A stretch of 30,509 nucleotides of DNA from a virus. Position numbers and translations under genes: made by a program. Positions 14,553 through 23,117 of the stretch are shown piece after piece. The notes under the pieces were generated by a model. It made no database searches, was not told the origin of the DNA, and saw only the letters and a list, made by a program, of their open reading frames with translations. Within the stretch, counting starts at the first letter, position 1. Each line of letters opens with the position of its first letter. Location of the stretch: IMG/VR virus record IMGVR_UViG_3300027418_000032, positions 1 to 30,509 of that record. The stretch is one strand, 5' to 3'.

Positions 14553-17500
14553 TGTTTCAAAATGAAGAACTTAAGAATCACCTAGAAACTAGTTCTGTTG
14601 TATCTACTCAGACTGCTGTGATTGCTGAATGGAATATGAACATTCCAACAAATATTTTTACAATAGGAAACTATAGGTATAGACCCACATCAACGAAGCC
14701 ATCCGATGTAAAATATACATCTCTTCCAAATACTTTTGATGCAAACGATGATGGTAATTTTTACAAAGGCGCTACAGATGCTGATGTATTAATTGATGGA
14801 GGATTTACTGATGCTGGAGCACCAACTACTTTAACAGTTCTTAAAGATAGAGTCAAGATGCTTTATTCTTTAGAAGATTGCTTTAGACCTTTCAGACCAA
14901 GGTCAGGAATTAATAAAGCAAGGTACATTCCTGGTTCATATATTCATAGCCCTAATGCTAACATGGCTAGAAGACCTAGATATTACCTTTCAGATAAAAA
15001 CGATAAGTTTAAATACTGGTCATCATATAGAACAGAGGGTACTTCAACGTACGGAATCTCTAGTAACAATATAGTCTCTGGCAGATACATAATTGAAGAT
15101 GCGGTTCCGTTTGTTGTGTATAATGAAAAGATTCCAACAAATAGGCTAGTTATAAAGATGCAGACAAATGTTGGAGATATTGATCTTGGAACTTCCGATC
15201 CACTTTATGGAGATAACAATAGAACAGTTCCCAATAAGTGGAAGGTTCAATCATTAAAAGATAATAATTGGGTAGACTTGTTTTCATTTAACGAGGGTAC
15301 AAAAAGATCAGACGGAACAAATGTAATTAAGCATGATGGCTATGTAGAGTTATCTTATGGATTAATCGTTCCAAGCAAGTATAAAGACATGTTTATTTAC
15401 GCAGAGACTCTCCTGTCTGAAACATTAAAGCCAATTAAGGCAGTACACGGATATGCTTATTTAATTAAATCAAGTGTATCAGATATTGGTGTTTTTCATA
15501 TCTGGAATAAAGACAAGTGGGAATTATTTACTCCAGTTTATGGTTGGCAACTAGAAGAAGAGACGGTTGATAGACTGACTAACTTTGTAACAGATCTAAC
15601 AAGCCCAATAGCCTACACCTTAGCAGCAGATGGAACTCAAAAATATAGAGAGTTTGAGTATCTTAAAGGAGTTCGTATTGTTGTTGACAACATGGTAAAG
15701 GCAAATTCTTCATTTGATCTAATTGAAATTTCTCCAAGACTTACAGTAAACTTAACAGACAAGGTTACAGATATCTCTGTAAAGAAGAGTGCATCAGATT
15801 TAGGAACTAGCGGTATGCCAGTTGGACAACTCTTGGCTTCAACAGGATCTTTGAGTCTTTTTGATTATGATGATTCTTTTAATCCAAATAATTCTTCTAG
15901 TATAATCAATAACTATATAACTAGGAATCTTCAAATAAAGATATATGACATTATCGTTAATGTAGATGGGTATGATTATTTTGTTCCAATTAAAACAATG
16001 TACTCAGAAGGCTTTCCTACACTGGATAATAAAACAAAAAGAGTTGAGTTAAGTCTGCGTGACTTATACTTTTATTTTGAATCAACGCTAGCACCACAAA
16101 CCCTTTCTACTGGAGTATCTTTAAGTTCTGCAGTTTCAATGCTTTTGGATTCTATTGGTTTTTCAAACTATGCTTTTAAGCGAGTTGCTGGCGAAACAGA
16201 AATCACAATCCCATATTTCCATATTCCACCAGAAACAAGTATTGCCCAAGTTCTGCAAGATTTGGCGGTATCAAGCCAGACAGCAATGTTCTTTGATGAA
16301 TACAATAACTTTATCATGATGAGTAAAAACTACATGATGCCTACAGAATTACAAAGAGCAACAGATATAACTCTCTATGGATCAGCAGATTCTGAAGATA
16401 CTGGGGTAGTTAGAAACAGCCAAACAAAACCCAAACTTGCAAACATTGCAGAGATTACTACACAGGACAATCAACTATATAATAGCGGTAAGATTACTTA
16501 TAGTTCAAAATACATTCAAAGATCTCTTGGTAGCATTAAGCAGGCTAGTTTAATTGATAATGAACAGTCTTGGATATATAAGCCAGTCCTATTATGGGAA
16601 GTTTCTGGCGAGAGCAATACAAAGTCTGTTAATGGTGAGGTAGGAAACCAATCCACATATGTTCTTAGTGCTATACCACTTAACTCAGATCTATCAGACA
16701 CAAAGCCTTTTGTTTCAAATAATCAAATAAAAAATAACGTTATGGATTTTGGAGAAGGAGTTTATTGGATCACAAGATACAATGGATACTTCTATGCCAA
16801 TGGAGAAATAATTAAGTATGATGCTGTTGAGTATAGCGTCCCAGGTGTTGGAAATGTTTGGATTAATAACGTTCAAGAGTATGAGTACTACTTTGCTAAA
16901 CTTCCATTTAATGGAAAGATATATCCAACAGGCCTTGTAAGAATTTACTCTGAACCAAACTATGAAGAGGTTCAGGGGGTTTTAAGATTAAAAAATGGAG
17001 AAGTTTCTAAGCATGGTAGAGGACAGTTTGGAACAACACCTGTTTATCATGTTGCTGGATTAAACCCATATTGGGCAGATAATGCAAATGTTCGTGGTTG
17101 CACAATGAGAAGTGAGTTTTTATTTAATCCACTAAGAACCACTACTCTCACCAATGTAAATTCAACGGGATCTACTCTTACAGTATCTTCTACCTCTTCT
17201 ATTTCAGTAGGACAACAGTTGACCATGCTTAGTGGAACTGGAAAGTTATCAACAATACAAAAAACTTTAGTTATAGCAAAGCCAACAGAGACAACTTTGC
17301 TAGTTAGTCCAGCGCCTACCACTGCTCTTCTTGACGCAACTATTTATTTTGAGACTCTAGTTCCAACAACGATTGATGCTCCAGCAGGAATTAATAACAC
17401 ACTGGCTCAGCAAACAACAAGAAATGGAATTATTAAAAACTTCTTCGCTTCTAATTATATTGAAGATTCAAAAGTAAGAGCAATGCTAAGTACTCAATCG

Positions 17501-19030
17501 GGAACTCTTCAATCTTCTGCTTTAGTCATGACTGGACCAGGGTTTACAAGTACAGAAAAGCCTAGAGATTTTGTTTCTTATGTTTATAAAAAATTAACAG
17601 ATAAGTTTACTCATTTTGGAACCAGAATTAGAATAGTTGGAAAAATTGAGAATGACGCATCTCGTGGACAAACCCCAGTAGGATCTACAGCATATTTTGT
17701 AATCCCAGGAACAACTCCAGACAAAGATATTAGTATCATTGGCGGTAGTGGTGGAATGGCAGTAATGATTAATCCAGAATCAAATAGTGGATATTATTTT
17801 GAAATTGTAGCCCTTGGTTCAAGTTCTTTGACTAGTGAAGAACAACAGAATGTAAACAACTTGCTATTCTATAAAGTAGGGCAATCAGGCACAGACGCTG
17901 TTCCAACTATTCTTTGGCAAGGACTTGCAAATGTTATTGTTGATGATGGAAAGTTTACTGGTCAATATAGAATGGTTACTGAAGAAAATCCAACAGTCTA
18001 TGATCTTGCTGTAGAGTATCAAGATATTGGAAGTTTTAGAAAGTTCTTCTTGTATGTAAACAACAACTTGGTAGCCACGGCTATTGACGAAAACCCTATT
18101 AAAGCATACAATAATATGGCATTATTTACTCGTGGATCTTCCAGGGTAATGTTTGAAAACATCTATGCTATTACTAATAACTATAGTCAAAACACTGCTT
18201 TTGCCGTTAATACCCCAATCAATTCTATTTTTGGAGACACAGAAATAAACGTAAGTGAGTCTTTGAGAAAATATGCAATGAGTGGAGCAATCCAATCTAC
18301 CTATCTTTCTGGAATAAGTTCTTCATCCCCACCCTCATATAATATATACTTTGAAGAGTTTGGCAGTATAATGAGAGAGGCAGCATCGTTTAATGTTAAA
18401 TATGATAAAGCCTACCCAGCGCTTTACGCAAAGATGTCACCAACTTTTAATTCTATAAAAGGGTATACGGTTTCAGGATTTAGAGCAGGTTCGTATGGGG
18501 CAGAGTTTATGGTATTCAACGCAACCGACACCGCTTTAAGCCTAGATGAAACAACGGGTAACTATTTAAGAATTCAAGGAATAACGTTTACACAGCAATC
18601 AAATAATGATTTAACTGTTGACGAGTATTTTTCAAAGAACTCTGACTTTACTGATCCACAATTTGTTGGCTCAACGCTAGTGTCTTCTCCGTTTAAAATA
18701 AAGAAAGACTACGAAGACATTAAACTAAGCAGACTAACCTACGGAGTAAAAGACTTTGCTCTAACCGTCCCTTACCTTCAAACAGCAGACGATGCAAACG
18801 ATCTTATGAAGTGGATGGTTTCAAAGGTAATGAAACCAAGGAAGTCAGTCGGAATAAAGATTTTTTCTAACCCTACTATTCAATTAGGAGATATTGTTAA
18901 TATAGACTACTTTGAAAATGGAATAGACAAGGTTGATTCAAAAGATAAACGCTTTGTAGTGTATAATATAGATTATTCAAAAAGTTTGCAGGGACCAAGC
19001 ATGACCATTTACGTAAGTGAGGTAGCCTAA
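14552..19030 (+). CDS. Large baseplate hub / minor tail protein with inserted jelly-roll-like domain
   Basis: The frame is open from 14519, but the ATG at 14552 lies in a TAATG junction with the previous stop, giving 1492 residues. The region at about 400-595 (VTDISVKKSASDLGTSGMPV onward, then ELSLRDLYFYFES) and the C-terminal 100 residues (QTADDANDLMKWMV, then LGDIVNIDYF) resemble the two parts of a tail hub barrel of the gp27/Tal type. Between them, residues about 868-935 form a Ser/Thr-rich beta module (TGSTLTVSSTSSISVGQQL) and residues about 976-1210 look like a concanavalin or LamG-like jelly roll (GRIR-type strands, YYFEIVAL, FFLYVNNNLVATAI). Such insertions often bind cell-surface glycans. 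The protein likely forms the tail tip and contacts the host. Hub assignment is inference from order and pattern. Confidence 0.65.
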   Translation: MFQNEELKNHLETSSVVSTQTAVIAEWNMNIPTNIFTIGNYRYRPTSTKPSDVKYTSLPNTFDANDDGNFYKGATDADVLIDGGFTDAGAPTTLTVLKDRVKMLYSLEDCFRPFRPRSGINKARYIPGSYIHSPNANMARRPRYYLSDKNDKFKYWSSYRTEGTSTYGISSNNIVSGRYIIEDAVPFVVYNEKIPTNRLVIKMQTNVGDIDLGTSDPLYGDNNRTVPNKWKVQSLKDNNWVDLFSFNEGTKRSDGTNVIKHDGYVELSYGLIVPSKYKDMFIYAETLLSETLKPIKAVHGYAYLIKSSVSDIGVFHIWNKDKWELFTPVYGWQLEEETVDRLTNFVTDLTSPIAYTLAADGTQKYREFEYLKGVRIVVDNMVKANSSFDLIEISPRLTVNLTDKVTDISVKKSASDLGTSGMPVGQLLASTGSLSLFDYDDSFNPNNSSSIINNYITRNLQIKIYDIIVNVDGYDYFVPIKTMYSEGFPTLDNKTKRVELSLRDLYFYFESTLAPQTLSTGVSLSSAVSMLLDSIGFSNYAFKRVAGETEITIPYFHIPPETSIAQVLQDLAVSSQTAMFFDEYNNFIMMSKNYMMPTELQRATDITLYGSADSEDTGVVRNSQTKPKLANIAEITTQDNQLYNSGKITYSSKYIQRSLGSIKQASLIDNEQSWIYKPVLLWEVSGESNTKSVNGEVGNQSTYVLSAIPLNSDLSDTKPFVSNNQIKNNVMDFGEGVYWITRYNGYFYANGEIIKYDAVEYSVPGVGNVWINNVQEYEYYFAKLPFNGKIYPTGLVRIYSEPNYEEVQGVLRLKNGEVSKHGRGQFGTTPVYHVAGLNPYWADNANVRGCTMRSEFLFNPLRTTTLTNVNSTGSTLTVSSTSSISVGQQLTMLSGTGKLSTIQKTLVIAKPTETTLLVSPAPTTALLDATIYFETLVPTTIDAPAGINNTLAQQTTRNGIIKNFFASNYIEDSKVRAMLSTQSGTLQSSALVMTGPGFTSTEKPRDFVSYVYKKLTDKFTHFGTRIRIVGKIENDASRGQTPVGSTAYFVIPGTTPDKDISIIGGSGGMAVMINPESNSGYYFEIVALGSSSLTSEEQQNVNNLLFYKVGQSGTDAVPTILWQGLANVIVDDGKFTGQYRMVTEENPTVYDLAVEYQDIGSFRKFFLYVNNNLVATAIDENPIKAYNNMALFTRGSSRVMFENIYAITNNYSQNTAFAVNTPINSIFGDTEINVSESLRKYAMSGAIQSTYLSGISSSSPPSYNIYFEEFGSIMREAASFNVKYDKAYPALYAKMSPTFNSIKGYTVSGFRAGSYGAEFMVFNATDTALSLDETTGNYLRIQGITFTQQSNNDLTVDEYFSKNSDFTDPQFVGSTLVSSPFKIKKDYEDIKLSRLTYGVKDFALTVPYLQTADDANDLMKWMVSKVMKPRKSVGIKIFSNPTIQLGDIVNIDYFENGIDKVDSKDKRFVVYNIDYSKSLQGPSMTIYVSEVA

Positions 19031-19563
19031 TGGCAACTGACGCAACACCAAACTCTTTTGCTATGAGTGCAACCGAGCAAGCATTAGCACAAGCAGCAAT
19101 AAAAATAGCCACACCAGCCCTGGTAGCATTAGGCAGTCCAACTCTAAACATAGAGTACATGACAGACCTAATCTTTGAAGACATTGGTGGACAAGAACTA
19201 ATTAATATCTCAAGAGGAGATATTATTAATGGTCAAAATATCATGTACCAGCCAATTAAAAATTTGACAAATATTCTGTTCCAATATAATCCACAGAATA
19301 TATTAAAACTACAGGATACTTCAGCAACATACTTTAAGAATTTTCCAATAAGACTTGAAACCAAGATCCCCAATTGTGGAACTGGGTTTGCATATGTAAG
19401 TGGACAGAGGGTTGACAACTGCAAGATAGTTTATATGGACAAAGATCCAAACTCAATCACTTATGGAAGCATTATTATAGACTTAATCAATCTTCAATCA
19501 GATGAACAGGTAGAAGTGCAGGTGTTGTCTTCAGGGGCAATACTTAGTGATACAATATACTAG
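19030..19563 (+). CDS. Minor tail protein, function unknown
   Basis: Encodes 177 residues starting in a TAATG junction with the hub gene. The N-terminus is Ala-rich and helical (ATEQALAQAAIKIATPALVA), followed by a strand-rich body with hydrophobic runs (INISRGDIINGQNIMYQPI) and a C-terminal part with Val-Glu-Val-Gln-Val strands typical of beta proteins that trimerise. There are two cysteines (in NCGTG... the segment IPNCGTGFAYVSGQRVDNCK) spaced by 15 residues. I recognise no family. The tail-module context and coupling to the hub gene suggest a baseplate or tip component that connects the hub with the following fibre-like proteins. Confidence 0.6.
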   Translation: MATDATPNSFAMSATEQALAQAAIKIATPALVALGSPTLNIEYMTDLIFEDIGGQELINISRGDIINGQNIMYQPIKNLTNILFQYNPQNILKLQDTSATYFKNFPIRLETKIPNCGTGFAYVSGQRVDNCKIVYMDKDPNSITYGSIIIDLINLQSDEQVEVQVLSSGAILSDTIY

Positions 19564-19572
19564 GGGAAAAAT

Positions 19573-21021
19573 ATGATAACTAACACTGGCAAAAGCATTA
19601 TAGCAAAATACCTTGTGGGGCAGGCACCAGCCTATGCTTCTTACATTGCCATTGGCTGTGGGCCAATACCAATTAACTCAAATGCTACTCTGGGAGACTA
19701 TTCTTCAAAAACTTCATTAGACTTTGAAATGTTTAGAGTTCCAATAACTTCACGAGGTTTTATCAATGAAGATGGAGTAAATAAAATTGTATTGACAGCA
19801 GAACTACCCACAGAAGAAAGGTATGAAATTTCTGAGGTAGGACTATATTCTGCTGGATCAAACCCTTCAGTTGGAGCATATGACAGCAAGACTGTCTATA
19901 TATTTAATGATTCTGAAGGTTGGGAATATCACCCACAGAACAGTACGCCATCAACCATCTCTTCTATATTTGTTCCAATCGGAGGGGAGAGTGGATTAAT
20001 CTCTGGAGAATATCCAATAAACACAACAACAAGAGCGTACGATTCTAACGGAACATTAACAAAACTACCCGTGTTTAAAACAAGCGCAGACAATAAAACT
20101 TTTACTGATGAGGTAAGAATTAACAGATATGAAAGATCTAGATTTTTAAATAGCGTAATTCTTATTCAAGGAGATAACTCAGGACTATCTGTTGAAGTAG
20201 ATGGAGGAATTAAAAGACTTAAGGTTCAGTCACAGTCAAACCACATTCACTTAACTGGAGCAAATTTAGACTTTAGCAAGAACGCCCCTTCAGATGAATT
20301 AAAACTAGCATTTTCTATAATAAGCAAAAGTCAACTAGTATCAGCACCAGCCCCAGATCGTGTTAGAATACTTTTTGAGTTTGCATCAAGTGATATTCAT
20401 GGTGCAGGACAATGGGCAAGGTTTGAAGTAGACGTTGACGATACAGCCTTTGCAGCAACTAATCCAACAGAGGCATCAACAACTACTCATAACTTTACAA
20501 CTAGCAGATATATTACAGTTGCTAAGCAACTACAAGATTTAAGAAAAAGTTCTGGGTTTACTTGGGCCGAAGTCGATGTAGCAAAAGTTTATGTTTCTGT
20601 AATAAAAGGAACTGCTCTAGTTAGCAATAAAGCAGCAACTTCTACAACTGTAACTCTAACAACATCCGCAACACACGGATTTAGTGTTGGTGATCAGATA
20701 CTTGTTAATGGATTAGGAAACTCTGCAAGGTTTGACGGATTGTTTTCAATTACTGAAGTTACACCTACTACTATCAAATATTTTAAAACAGGCTCAGTTG
20801 TTGCCTCAACTGCGGTTTCTCCAACAATAAGGATTGAATCTCCAAGTGATGACTACTATGTTGCTTTAGATGCATTTAGATTAGATAATAAATCACAAGC
20901 AAACCCCCTATATGGACTTACTGGATATTCTGTTATAAAAAACACTGGGGCAAGAACAATAGTTAAAGATGCAAATACAACTAATTATGTTGAATTTAGA
21001 TTTGGCATGGATGTAGTCTAA
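19573..21021 (+). CDS. Tail fibre-like minor tail protein
   Basis: Encodes 482 residues; the ATG at 19573 has a GGGGA site five bases upstream. The N-terminal 100 residues (ITNTGKSIIAKYLVGQAPAY, then a Glu-Ile-Ser-Glu-Val-Gly-Leu-Tyr motif) resemble the attachment domain of phage tail-collar and fibre proteins, in which the strand before the E-V-G-L-Y motif carries the fibre onto the baseplate. The central part is strand-rich and may be a carbohydrate-binding fold. Residues about 353-418 form a module (TSTTVTLTTSATHGFSVGDQ) also present in diverged form in the hub protein. The C-terminus overlaps the next gene by one base. The likely role is host-surface recognition; no enzymatic motif is visible. 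Confidence 0.6.
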   Translation: MITNTGKSIIAKYLVGQAPAYASYIAIGCGPIPINSNATLGDYSSKTSLDFEMFRVPITSRGFINEDGVNKIVLTAELPTEERYEISEVGLYSAGSNPSVGAYDSKTVYIFNDSEGWEYHPQNSTPSTISSIFVPIGGESGLISGEYPINTTTRAYDSNGTLTKLPVFKTSADNKTFTDEVRINRYERSRFLNSVILIQGDNSGLSVEVDGGIKRLKVQSQSNHIHLTGANLDFSKNAPSDELKLAFSIISKSQLVSAPAPDRVRILFEFASSDIHGAGQWARFEVDVDDTAFAATNPTEASTTTHNFTTSRYITVAKQLQDLRKSSGFTWAEVDVAKVYVSVIKGTALVSNKAATSTTVTLTTSATHGFSVGDQILVNGLGNSARFDGLFSITEVTPTTIKYFKTGSVVASTAVSPTIRIESPSDDYYVALDAFRLDNKSQANPLYGLTGYSVIKNTGARTIVKDANTTNYVEFRFGMDVV

Positions 21022-21464
21022 TGGCAGACAGTGGCATCAAGAAAGCAATTATTTCAAAGGAAAAATTAGGAACAGTAATCGCGTCCAACGAATATGTTGT
21101 TCGATATAGAGTTGTTTCAGAAGATAAAAATAGGGCATCTCATTGGTCCCAAAACCATATTGTGCTTTCCACACCTATTGAGACTGTTCTTGGAAATGTA
21201 AGCATCTCAAAAGAGAGCGTAAGCGTAACCTGGCAAAACCCAATACAAAGACCAGAATTTGATGTTTTTGTAGGTTTCAATAATGTTAGCCCAACATGGC
21301 ATGGATCAACATTAACAAACACTTATCAGTTTATCAAAACAGGAACCCTGCCAGTAAGAGTCATAGTTCAGATAAAGTATACTGGCAATCTTAATAATGG
21401 TATATTCTCTAAAGAACTAAACTCTGATTTAGCGGTATATGATTCTGGACAGGTTCTGGTATAA
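21021..21464 (+). CDS. Small minor tail protein with fibronectin III-like pattern
   Basis: Encodes 147 residues from a TAATG junction. The sequence shows an early strand with YVVRYRVVSEDKNRASHWS, a middle strand pair containing SVSVTWQNP, and a later strand (FDVFVGF then TYQFIKTG), the W and Y/F positions of an immunoglobulin-like or fibronectin type III fold. Such domains often decorate actinophage tails and can bind glycans weakly. Its stop codon (21462-21464) lies inside the TATAAT of the promoter for the next gene, so gene end and promoter are interlocked. Confidence 0.5.
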   Translation: MADSGIKKAIISKEKLGTVIASNEYVVRYRVVSEDKNRASHWSQNHIVLSTPIETVLGNVSISKESVSVTWQNPIQRPEFDVFVGFNNVSPTWHGSTLTNTYQFIKTGTLPVRVIVQIKYTGNLNNGIFSKELNSDLAVYDSGQVLV

Positions 21465-21465
21465 T
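21457..21465 (+). promoter_or_regulatory. Extended -10 promoter overlapping a stop codon
   Basis: TGGTATAAT carries a perfect TATAAT (21460-21465), identical to the element at 3278-3286. It ends nine bases before the ATG at 21475, leaving at most a few leader bases and no ribosome site. The stop codon of the upstream gene is part of the hexamer. No clear -35 is seen. Confidence 0.5.
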
Positions 21466-21474
21466 AGAATAACC

Positions 21475-21912
21475 ATGTCAATCATCCCATTACCAGAACG
21501 AGGCCAACCACTAGATGTGACCTACATCTATCAACTTGCTAGTGCAGTAAATCAGTTAGCAACAACTACTCCTGCTACAGATAAGCGTGTTCACATTAAT
21601 ATAGGCGGTAGTGTAGACAATAAAAACATTAATGATTTAAGGATTGTGGCTTCCGAAGTTACAATTGCAAAGCAGACAACTACAGCAGGGGAAGAGTTCA
21701 CATTTCCTATCCCCTACCCATTTGAATTTAGACATAGACCAATCATAACTGCAACACCAGTAAACGTTAGAAATACTCCAGCAGGTAAAAATGTAACAGT
21801 TGTTCTTAATGATATAACTACATCTTCTGCTCAAGGAACTGTGCGATTTGGCACAAGCGGAGACCTATCTGTTGCCGTTCACATTCTTATAATGGGCATA
21901 CCAAATCAATGA
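21475..21912 (+). CDS. Minor tail or virion-surface beta protein
   Basis: The frame extends up to 21439, but that start is upstream of the promoter-like element, so the ATG at 21475 (MSIIPLPERGQPLDVTYIYQ) is preferred, giving 145 residues. After a short helical part that resembles a coiled-coil attachment segment (YIYQLASAVNQLATTT), the rest is beta-rich, with Phe-Arg-His-Arg-Pro-Ile-Ile-Thr-Ala-Thr-Pro-Val, a pattern common in small appended domains of tail fibre and minor tail proteins. It is the last structural gene; the zinc-ribbon gene starts within its stop codon. It probably trimerises through the N-terminal helix. Exact role unknown. Confidence 0.55.
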   Translation: MSIIPLPERGQPLDVTYIYQLASAVNQLATTTPATDKRVHINIGGSVDNKNINDLRIVASEVTIAKQTTTAGEEFTFPIPYPFEFRHRPIITATPVNVRNTPAGKNVTVVLNDITTSSAQGTVRFGTSGDLSVAVHILIMGIPNQ

Positions 21913-22100
21913 TCAAGTGTATAAAATGCAGGTCCAGAATGTTTATTGATCGTCAATATAGTTCTGCTATGCACCTAGAAATGTATTGTTTGTATTGTGG
22001 ATCAAGAAGATTTTTTAATCCACCTCAAAGTACTGCGGAGGGTAGATGGCTACTAAAAAAGGAACAATTGAGAGCGAAGGCTACAATCTCCTCCCTATAA
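21909..22100 (+). CDS. Small zinc-ribbon protein
   Basis: Encodes 63 residues starting in an ATGA junction with the last tail gene. Cys4-x2-Cys7 and Cys27-x2-Cys30 form a four-cysteine zinc ribbon or knuckle with a short basic C-terminal half (LLKKEQLRAKAT). The basic tail and zinc site suggest a nucleic-acid binding protein, perhaps an accessory regulator for the neighbouring DNA-binding gene. Its last 55 bases overlap the start of that gene, which is read in another frame. Many phages carry such small zinc proteins of unknown role; I do not assign a function. Confidence 0.7.
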   Translation: MIKCIKCRSRMFIDRQYSSAMHLEMYCLYCGSRRFFNPPQSTAEGRWLLKKEQLRAKATISSL

Positions 22101-22588
22101 TTCCAGGGAATAAAAAAGTTTGGTTTTTAAATGGTAGTCTTGTTAGAATCCATCACTTAAATAAATCTAACGGAATAATGTCTGTTTATAATATTACTAA
22201 TGATCAAATTGAAAGTTGTTTAATTAGTGATTTTAAAAATAAAAGAGAACGAGCATACACCGTAGGGCAGACTGCTGATTTAGTTAATCGTCACAAAAAG
22301 TATATGCCATCACTAATGAAACGAGGAGTCATCCCATTTCCAACGGGATCTCAAAAGGGTGGGGCTAGAGGATTTCAAATAAGATCATACTATTCAGAAT
22401 CACAGGTAAGAGCCATACGTGATATACTTGCTTCATACCATATTGGTAGACCAAGAAAAGATAAATTAATAACAAATGATATTACGCCTAGCAAACAAGA
22501 GTTGACACGTAGAATGGGCGATGGTATACTTACATATACGAGAACTGAAGATGGTCGATTCATTCCAATCTGGTCTGAATCTATTTAA
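22046..22588 (+). CDS. MerR-like helix-turn-helix DNA-binding protein with AT-hook-like tail
   Basis: Encodes 180 residues. The ATG at 22046 has GGAGGG (22037-22042) with a short three-base spacer. Residues 71-93 (YTVGQTADLVNRHKKYMPSL) form a helix-turn-helix, followed by a Gly/Lys-rich wing (residues about 96-112) and a helix (SESQVRAIRDILAS), a MerR-type winged-helix layout. Residues 134-138 (GRPRK) give an AT-hook-like motif. There is no dimerising coiled coil or effector domain like those of classical MerR proteins. The N-terminal 65 residues are a strand-rich domain of unknown role. It lies at the border between virion and replication genes and could be a transcriptional regulator of either module, or an origin-binding protein. 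Confidence 0.65.
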   Translation: MATKKGTIESEGYNLLPIIPGNKKVWFLNGSLVRIHHLNKSNGIMSVYNITNDQIESCLISDFKNKRERAYTVGQTADLVNRHKKYMPSLMKRGVIPFPTGSQKGGARGFQIRSYYSESQVRAIRDILASYHIGRPRKDKLITNDITPSKQELTRRMGDGILTYTRTEDGRFIPIWSESI

Positions 22589-22602
22589 CGAAGGGTATGA
22601 AG

Positions 22603-22809
22603 ATGGAAAATGATTTAACTAAGGTATCTGTAACACTGGGGTACACACTTAACCTAGGAAACTTTCAATCACTAAGACTTGATCTTGGTATTGTAGATTC
22701 TAAGCGTGGTGACGAAAGCACAAACGATGCGTTTGAGCGTGTTTATAAATTTGTTGAAGATAAACTTGCTGAAAAGATTAACGAAGCAAAGTCTGAAATC
22801 AACGAGTAA
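22603..22809 (+). CDS. Small conserved-looking protein of unknown function
   Basis: Two in-frame ATGs exist. The one at 22597 is only one base from the AAGGG site (22591-22595), whereas the ATG at 22603 has a seven-base spacer and is used here, giving 68 residues. The protein has an N-terminal pair of strands with VSVTLGYTLNLGNFQSLRLD, a charged turn and a C-terminal amphipathic helix rich in Glu, Lys and Val. I recall similar small proteins beside replication genes of actinophages, but I cannot name a family or function. It overlaps the next gene by one base (TAATG), so it belongs to the replication operon. Confidence 0.6.
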   Translation: MENDLTKVSVTLGYTLNLGNFQSLRLDLGIVDSKRGDESTNDAFERVYKFVEDKLAEKINEAKSEINE

Positions 22810-23117
22810 TGGCCGAACGCAAAGACCGAATGGCTTTGCTTTCACGCTACAGTAAACACCATACTGCAAAGTATGAGCAAAAGCCATCACTAAATTTAAA
22901 TGTAGAACAATGGGCAGCAGATGCCCTTATAGAGTCCTACGGCATGCCAATGCTGTATGATTTGCTAGAGCACTATTTTAATGTAGCACAGACACCTACT
23001 TGGAATTATTTTGCATACAATGCAGAAAAAATATTGCAGGCACAAAGAGATAAACAACAAGATGACAAAGAGAGAGCAGAGCGTAGACGAATGGCAAAGG
23101 AGTGGCTAAGTGAATAA
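22809..23117 (+). CDS. Small helical protein upstream of the helicase, possible helicase partner
   Basis: Encodes 102 residues starting in a TAATG junction and ending eight bases inside the helicase gene. Almost all of it should be helical: a middle region with QWAADALIESYGMPMLYDLL, then an aromatic patch with Trp-Asn-Tyr-Phe-Ala-Tyr-Asn-Ala-Glu-Lys, then a very charged tail rich in Gln, Asp, Arg and Lys. I recognise no named family. The tight coupling to the DnaB-type helicase makes a helicase loader or co-factor possible, because many phages encode such a small helical protein just upstream of the helicase. This is an inference from context only. Confidence 0.55.
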   Translation: MAERKDRMALLSRYSKHHTAKYEQKPSLNLNVEQWAADALIESYGMPMLYDLLEHYFNVAQTPTWNYFAYNAEKILQAQRDKQQDDKERAERRRMAKEWLSE

